Shown here piece after piece: positions 59,526-64,000 of a stretch of 64,000 nucleotides of DNA (positions are counted from its first letter, which is position 1; every line of letters begins with the position of its first letter). Location of the stretch: NCBI RefSeq assembly GCF_029502005.1, contig NZ_JAMQOT010000002.1:310001-374000 (forward strand), given 5' to 3'. This DNA comes from Natrinema salsiterrestre. Lineage in GTDB: Archaea; Halobacteriota; Halobacteria; Halobacteriales; Natrialbaceae. The position numbers were made by a program, and so were the translations under genes. Under the pieces are notes generated by a model. That model saw nothing but the letters and a program-made list of their open reading frames with translations. It had not been told where the DNA came from and searched no databases.

Positions 59526-60386
59526 ATGACCATCGGCGTTATCGGCGGCAGCGGTATCTACGAGGCACTGCCACTCGAGAACACGCGCAAAGAGGAGATT
59601 TCGACGCCGTACGGCGAGCCGAGCGAGGCGGTCACCCTCGGCGAACTCGGCGGGCGGGAGGTCGCCTTCCTCCCGCGTCACGGGTCGGACCACCAGCATC
59701 CGCCGACCGACGCGGCCTACCGGGCGAACATTTACGCGCTCAAATCGGTCGGCGTCGACCGGGTGATCGCCACGAACGCGGTCGGGAGCCTGCGCGAGGA
59801 CCTGCCGCCGCGGACGCTGGTCGTCCCCGACCAGATCTTCGACCGAACCAAGCACCGCACGCCGACCTTCTTCGGCGACGGCATGGTCGTCCACATGGGC
59901 TTTGCCGATCCCTACTGTCCCGAGATGGTCTCTCACCTCGCGGAATCGGCACGGGAAGCGACTGACGACGAGACGAAAACGCAGGAAGACGGCACCTACG
60001 TCTGCATCGAAGGCCCGCAGTACTCCACGCGAGCCGAGAGCGAGTTCTACCGCGATCAGGGCTGGGACGTCGTCGGCATGACGGCCATCCCGGAAGCGAA
60101 ACTCGCCCGCGAGGCCGAGCTGAGCTACGCCACCGTCGCCGGCGTCACCGACTACGACGTCTGGAAAGCGGACAACGAAGTCACGCTGGACGAGGTCCTC
60201 GAGAACGCCGCGGCCAACCAAGACGCGATCAACGCGGTCGTCGAACGCGCCATCCGAACGATGCCCGAGGACTTCGAGAGCGACGCCTGGAGCGCGCTCG
60301 AGGGGACGATCAACACGCCACAGGAGGCGATCCCCGAGGACACGCTCGAGCGCGTCGACCTGCTCGCCGGGGAGTATCTGGACTGA
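59526..60386 (+). CDS. mtnP: S-methyl-5'-thioadenosine phosphorylase
   Basis: 286 residues. Cleaves MTA to adenine and 5-methylthioribose 1-phosphate. Visible: TIGVIGGSGIYEALPLENTR, AFLPRHGSDHQHPPTDAAYR, VIATNAVGSLREDLPPRTLV, CIEGPQYSTRAESEFYRDQG and VGMTAIPEAKLAREAELSYA. Active Asp in VTDYDVWK. ATG 59526 starts the conserved domain; upstream frame rejected. Convergent with the next gene, the stops directly abutting. Confidence 0.93.
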   Translation: MTIGVIGGSGIYEALPLENTRKEEISTPYGEPSEAVTLGELGGREVAFLPRHGSDHQHPPTDAAYRANIYALKSVGVDRVIATNAVGSLREDLPPRTLVVPDQIFDRTKHRTPTFFGDGMVVHMGFADPYCPEMVSHLAESAREATDDETKTQEDGTYVCIEGPQYSTRAESEFYRDQGWDVVGMTAIPEAKLAREAELSYATVAGVTDYDVWKADNEVTLDEVLENAAANQDAINAVVERAIRTMPEDFESDAWSALEGTINTPQEAIPEDTLERVDLLAGEYLD

Positions 60387-61040
60387 TCACTCGAACGCGC
60401 GTCTGAGTTCCAGCGCGGTCTCTTCGCTACTCCGGTCGATTCGCTGGGCCCGCTCGAGGCGGGGGATCTCGTCGTCGACGCGGGTCGTGACAGTCGCGGA
60501 CGATTCGGTCTCTTCGTTCGAGTGTCGCTTTCGATCGTGATCGCGGTGCTGGTCCGGTTCCACCGTCGTCGACCCGTTCGACCTCGGGTTCGACTCTGCG
60601 CTTCGCTCGGCGTTCGGACTCGAGCCGACGCCGTCCTCGAGCCCGATGCAATCGTCACAGAAATCGTTCTCTCCCCACTCGAGGGTGTGCAACGGCACGC
60701 CGAGGATCACGATCTGTCTCGCGTAGCGGCGATGGGTCCCCGAGTCCGTCTGTGCATCACAGCGAACGCAGCGGCGGCGATCGGCCTCGAACCGTTCGTC
60801 CTCGAAGCGGTACTCGATCCCGAACGCGTGGGCCGGGTACAGCGGGAGCCGACTCACGAGGTGCAACCCGACGAGTGCGAGCAGAAAAGACAGCGCCGAG
60901 AGCCACATCCCGATCGCCGGGTCGACGACCAATATCGGCCCGACTAACGCTGCCACCAGCAGGGCGATCGGGACGAGCTTGCGGATCACCGCGAACGTCT
61001 CGACCCGACTGCGAAAGAGGACGTCGTCCGGCCTCGTCAT
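60387..61040 (-). CDS. Two-helix membrane protein with a zinc-ribbon-like segment
   Basis: 217 residues. After a short N-terminus, two helices (KLVPIALLVAALVGPILVVD, GMWLSALSFLLALVGLHLVS) lead to a cytoplasmic segment with RRCVRCDAQTDSG and FCDDCIG, two CxxC pairs 40 residues apart that may bind zinc. The last 70 residues are acidic, Ser/Arg-rich and disordered. No family recognised. ATG 61040 is preferred. Confidence 0.7.
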   Translation of the reverse strand: MTRPDDVLFRSRVETFAVIRKLVPIALLVAALVGPILVVDPAIGMWLSALSFLLALVGLHLVSRLPLYPAHAFGIEYRFEDERFEADRRRCVRCDAQTDSGTHRRYARQIVILGVPLHTLEWGENDFCDDCIGLEDGVGSSPNAERSAESNPRSNGSTTVEPDQHRDHDRKRHSNEETESSATVTTRVDDEIPRLERAQRIDRSSEETALELRRAFE

Positions 61041-61205
61041 CGACCCGACGTTTCGCCGGTGCGGGCTAAACGCTTGTGGGCGCTCGGGGCGATACCGTCC
61101 GGCCCGCTCTCGGGCACGAACCACCGGACAGCAGCCGTCGACGATAGTGGTCGCCTCGAACGGCCGACCCGTCCCGAGTCAGCGCACCGGCTCGTTTCGG
61201 AGCCC

Positions 61206-62528
61206 TCAGCTCGCGACCGCTTCGCTCGCCTCCGTCTCCACCGTCGCGTCTCTGACCCAGAGGTCGCCGAACAGTTCGTCCTGCTCGAGGGTCACCCGGC
61301 CCCGATGGGCCAGAAAGAGCAATGCGAGATACGTCATCACGCGCGAGCCGCCGACCTCGTCGATCTCGGCGTACAACACCTCGTCGCGCCCCTTCTCGTA
61401 CTGGCGTTCGAGTTCGCCTTCCACGTCCTCGATGACCGCCTCGATGTCTTCCTCGTGGGTCGTGTGGGTGACGTCGTCGCTGGTCGGCTCGTCGTCGACC
61501 CGGAAGTCGTCGCCGGAGTGGTAGTTCAGCTCCTGAACGCCCCGGTCGTACCCCTTCGGCGAGTCGCTCGTGTCGTAACTGCGCGACTCCTTCCACCAGC
61601 TGTCGCGCTCGGCTGTCCGAAGCTCGCGGACGAGCTCGTCCAGCGTCTCCGGCTTCCCGCGGGCGTGTTTGCGCTCGAGGCGGCGTTCCATCTCTTCCTC
61701 GAGGTTTTCGACCGGATCGAACCCCGGCGGGTACTCCCGCTCGTCGTCGCCGTCCGCGTCCATCGGTCCGTCATCGGCGAAGGGCGCTTCCCACGGCGGG
61801 AGCTCCTCGTCGTCGGGCTCGTCGACCGCGAACAGCTCGTCGCTTTTCATCCGCAGAAGGACGCTCGCGTAGAACAGCGCCCGTCCGGACGTCCGCAGGT
61901 CGACGTCGTCCAGCGCGTCGAGGAACTTGTCCGTCACCGCGACGATGTCGATGTCCCACGGGTCGATCTCGCCGTCTTTCGCGAGCTGCACCAGTAATTC
62001 GACCGGTTCGACTTCCTCCTCGTCCTCTCCGTCGTCGTCACCATCGGCCGTCTCGACGCCCGTGAACTCGAGGACCGCCTCGTCGGACTCGTCCTCGAGT
62101 TCGTGATCTCTCTCAGCATCGTCGTTCGATTCGGAGTCTGGACTCGAGTCGCCCGGCCGCTCGCGGTCCTCGTGGCCGGCAATGTTCAGCGGGATCTCGT
62201 CGCCGCCGTCGGTTCGGAGGGGTCTCTCGCCGTCTCGTGGTTCATCGCTTCGCGACTCCCTGCTCGCGGCTTCGCCGTTCGCATTGCTCGAGGGCTCCTG
62301 CGTCGCCTCCGGCTCCTCAGGCACCTCGCTGTCTCGCGGGTCGCTTCGCTCACGGGTCAATTCGTTTCCCGTTCGCATATCCGAGGTCGTCACTTCGTTC
62401 CGACCTCGCTCTCGCTCCCCGCTCGACATATCGGAGCCGCTACGCGGCTCCCTGCTCGCGGCTTCGCCGCTCGCATTGTTCGAGGGTTCCTGCGTCGCCT
62501 CCGGCTCCTCGGAACCCTCGCTAGTCAT
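61206..62528 (-). CDS. scpA: Chromosome segregation protein ScpA (SMC-associated)
   Basis: 440 residues. The conserved kleisin domain starts around residue 180 (PVELLVQLAKDGEIDPWDID, VTDKFLDALDDVDLRTSGRA, LLRMKSDELFAVDEPDD). It ends with a winged-helix region (VMTYLALLFLAHRGRVTLEQ, DELFGDLWVRDATVE). The first 150 residues are acidic, disordered and contain a duplicated 21-residue block. ATG 62528 overlaps the smc stop codon by 8 bp, which is the usual coupling of the two partners. Confidence 0.93.
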   Translation of the reverse strand: MTSEGSEEPEATQEPSNNASGEAASREPRSGSDMSSGERERGRNEVTTSDMRTGNELTRERSDPRDSEVPEEPEATQEPSSNANGEAASRESRSDEPRDGERPLRTDGGDEIPLNIAGHEDRERPGDSSPDSESNDDAERDHELEDESDEAVLEFTGVETADGDDDGEDEEEVEPVELLVQLAKDGEIDPWDIDIVAVTDKFLDALDDVDLRTSGRALFYASVLLRMKSDELFAVDEPDDEELPPWEAPFADDGPMDADGDDEREYPPGFDPVENLEEEMERRLERKHARGKPETLDELVRELRTAERDSWWKESRSYDTSDSPKGYDRGVQELNYHSGDDFRVDDEPTSDDVTHTTHEEDIEAVIEDVEGELERQYEKGRDEVLYAEIDEVGGSRVMTYLALLFLAHRGRVTLEQDELFGDLWVRDATVETEASEAVAS

Positions 62529-64000
62529 CAGCAGGAACCTCCCCACTACTCAGGTCGATCCCGGTCACCGCACTCACGTTGTCCTGTTGCATCGTCACGC
62601 CGATCGCTCGCTCGGAGCGATCGAGCATGGCCGAGCGGTGGGAGACGACGACGAACTGGGCGTCGCCCGCGAGCTCCTCGACCATCTCGCCGACCCGTTC
62701 GGCGTTGACGGCGTCGAGGAAAGCGTCGATCTCGTCGAGCGCGTAGAACGGGGCCGGGTTGTGCCGCTGGATCGCGAAAATGAATGCCAGCGCGGTCAGC
62801 GACTTCTCGCCGCCCGACATCGCGTCGAGGCGCTGAATCGGCTTGTCGCCCGGCTGGGCCTTCATCGTCAGCCCGCCGTCGAACGGATCCTGCTCGTCCT
62901 CGAGGTGCAGCGACCCGGTCCCCTCCGAGAGCTTCTCGAAGATCTCGGTGAAGTGGGCGGCGATCGCGTCGTAGGCGTCCATGAAGGTCTGCTTCTTTTG
63001 GGTTTCGTACTGCTTGATCCGGTCGCGGATCCCGTCGGCCTCCTCGACCAGAGTCGCCTTCCCTTCCTCGAGGTCGTCGAGGTCGCTCCGAACCTCGTCG
63101 TACTCGTCGATCGCGAGCATGTTCACCGGCTCCATCGCCTCCATGTCCGTCTGGAGGATGTCGATCATCTCGAGGACCGTCTCGTGGTCGGGCACGTCCT
63201 CGGGGTCGTAGTTGCCGACTTCGGACTCCAGCGACTCGATCTCCCACTCGAGGCTGCTCGCGCGTTCGCGCGCGTCCTCGAGCTTGCTTTCGACGGTGTT
63301 GACCCGGTCCTGTTGCCTGTCGCGCTCCGTCCGAGCCTCGGAGAGCTCCTCCTTGAGATCGCTCCGTTCGCCTTTCAGTTCGGTGAGCTCTTCCTCGAGT
63401 TCCGCGACCGCCTCGCGTTTCTCCTCGAGGGCCTCCCGTTTCGTCTCGATCTCGGCCTCGTACTCCTTGATCCGATCCTCGTGCTCTGCTTTGCGGTTCT
63501 GGGCCGCCTCGATGTCGTCGTGGAGGTCCTCGATGGCGTCCTCCGCGTACTCCTTCTCGAGGCTCAACTCGTTGAGTTCGTTGTCGAGTTCCTGAATCCG
63601 ATCCTCGCGCTCGTCGATCTCGGCCTCGAGGGCCTCGATCTGGTCGGTCAGCTCGGGGATCTTCGAGTCCGCGAGCTCGGTCTCGAGGTCGTCGATATCG
63701 GCCTCGAGTTCCTCGATCGTCGCCGTCTTCGCGTCGATCTCCGCGGAGATCTCGTTCATCCGCTCGTCGACGGATTCCCGTTCCTCTCGGAGGTCCTCGA
63801 GGTCGTCCTCGAGGTCCTCTATCTCCGCCTCGATCGTCTCGCGTTCGTCGTCGAGCCCCTCGAGTTCGGACTCGATCGAGCGGACTTCATCGGCCGCGTC
63901 GCTCTTGCGATCGCGGGCGTCGTCGAGGCGCTCCTCGACGCCGCGGAGGTCCTCTCGGAGGGATTCTCGTTCCTCCTGAAGTTCCGTGATCTGTTTGGCG
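62521..64000 (-). CDS. smc: Chromosome segregation ATPase SMC, C-terminal part (runs off the window edge)
   Basis: Only the last 493 or so residues are seen. A long coiled coil (leucine/glutamate heptads such as IEALEAEIDEREDRIQELDN) leads to the C-terminal ATPase: signature QPGDKPIQRLDAMSGGEKSL (cut here from a longer run), Walker B FYALDEIDAFLDAVNAERVG and the D-loop/H region FVVVSHRSAMLDRSERAIGV. With ScpA it forms the condensin-like complex. The N-terminal Walker A half is outside the window. Confidence 0.96.
   Translation of the reverse strand, partial: AKQITELQEERESLREDLRGVEERLDDARDRKSDAADEVRSIESELEGLDDERETIEAEIEDLEDDLEDLREERESVDERMNEISAEIDAKTATIEELEADIDDLETELADSKIPELTDQIEALEAEIDEREDRIQELDNELNELSLEKEYAEDAIEDLHDDIEAAQNRKAEHEDRIKEYEAEIETKREALEEKREAVAELEEELTELKGERSDLKEELSEARTERDRQQDRVNTVESKLEDARERASSLEWEIESLESEVGNYDPEDVPDHETVLEMIDILQTDMEAMEPVNMLAIDEYDEVRSDLDDLEEGKATLVEEADGIRDRIKQYETQKKQTFMDAYDAIAAHFTEIFEKLSEGTGSLHLEDEQDPFDGGLTMKAQPGDKPIQRLDAMSGGEKSLTALAFIFAIQRHNPAPFYALDEIDAFLDAVNAERVGEMVEELAGDAQFVVVSHRSAMLDRSERAIGVTMQQDNVSAVTGIDLSSGEVPADD

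Overview
The window is 64 kb of GC-rich, gene-dense haloarchaeal chromosome. The evidence is strongly acidic proteins, archaeal informational genes (FEN1, Rsm22-like, Vms1/VLRF1, SMC-ScpA), TATA boxes 25-35 nt before several genes with leaderless or short-leader starts, and Tat lipoproteins. The order Natrialbales (Natrinema/Haloterrigena-like) is a guess from protein flavour, not a measured result. One flap endonuclease gene runs off the left edge and smc runs off the right edge.

Layout. 1-12.5 kb: fen, a GNAT acetyltransferase, a three-gene operon (GH15 glucosidase, SPW/VKOR fusion, SDR), two tandem CNNM-CBS proteins, a 4-TM protein and a ZIP transporter. 12.4-15.0 kb: tRNA-Gly(TCC), a Trm9/ALKBH8-like methyltransferase, then decayed DNA around tRNA-Ala(GGC), with frameshifted small zinc proteins and a frameshifted IS6-type insertion sequence.

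15.1-32.4 kb is the most distinctive part: a sulfur/persulfide handling island. It holds TusA-like and DsrE-like carriers, two rhodanese-metallo-beta-lactamase (persulfide dioxygenase-type) proteins, a two-subunit YeeE/YedE (TsuA-like) importer followed by a PiT-family permease, two TauE/SafE exporters, two DUF302 proteins, two thioredoxins, a thioredoxin reductase, a universal stress protein and a small cysteine-bearing HTH protein. Many of its promoters carry AT-rich CAAT/ATTG inverted repeats or GTATTG/CAATAC half-sites close to the TATA box. I propose that these form one regulon, possibly controlled by the HTH protein at 22578-22985. Inferred flow: thiosulfate or sulfane sulfur is imported, relayed on TusA/DsrE/rhodanese cysteines, oxidised to sulfite by the metallo-beta-lactamases and exported by TauE/SafE, while thioredoxins reduce persulfides.

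32.6-64 kb is mostly ordinary chromosome: surE, an Rsm22-like methyltransferase coupled to tyrA, a 7TM protein next to an H-NOX (heme NO-binding) protein, a 41-bp tandem repeat, trkA, two FAD proteins, a lone NIS siderophore synthetase, a Vms1/VLRF1 protein with DUF5802, ppsA, PhzF, an alpha/beta hydrolase that lacks its serine nucleophile, thiC, a phosphoribosyltransferase, a MATE exporter, MTA phosphorylase and scpA-smc.

All calls come from reading the sequence. No database search was run, and family names rest on recognised motifs.
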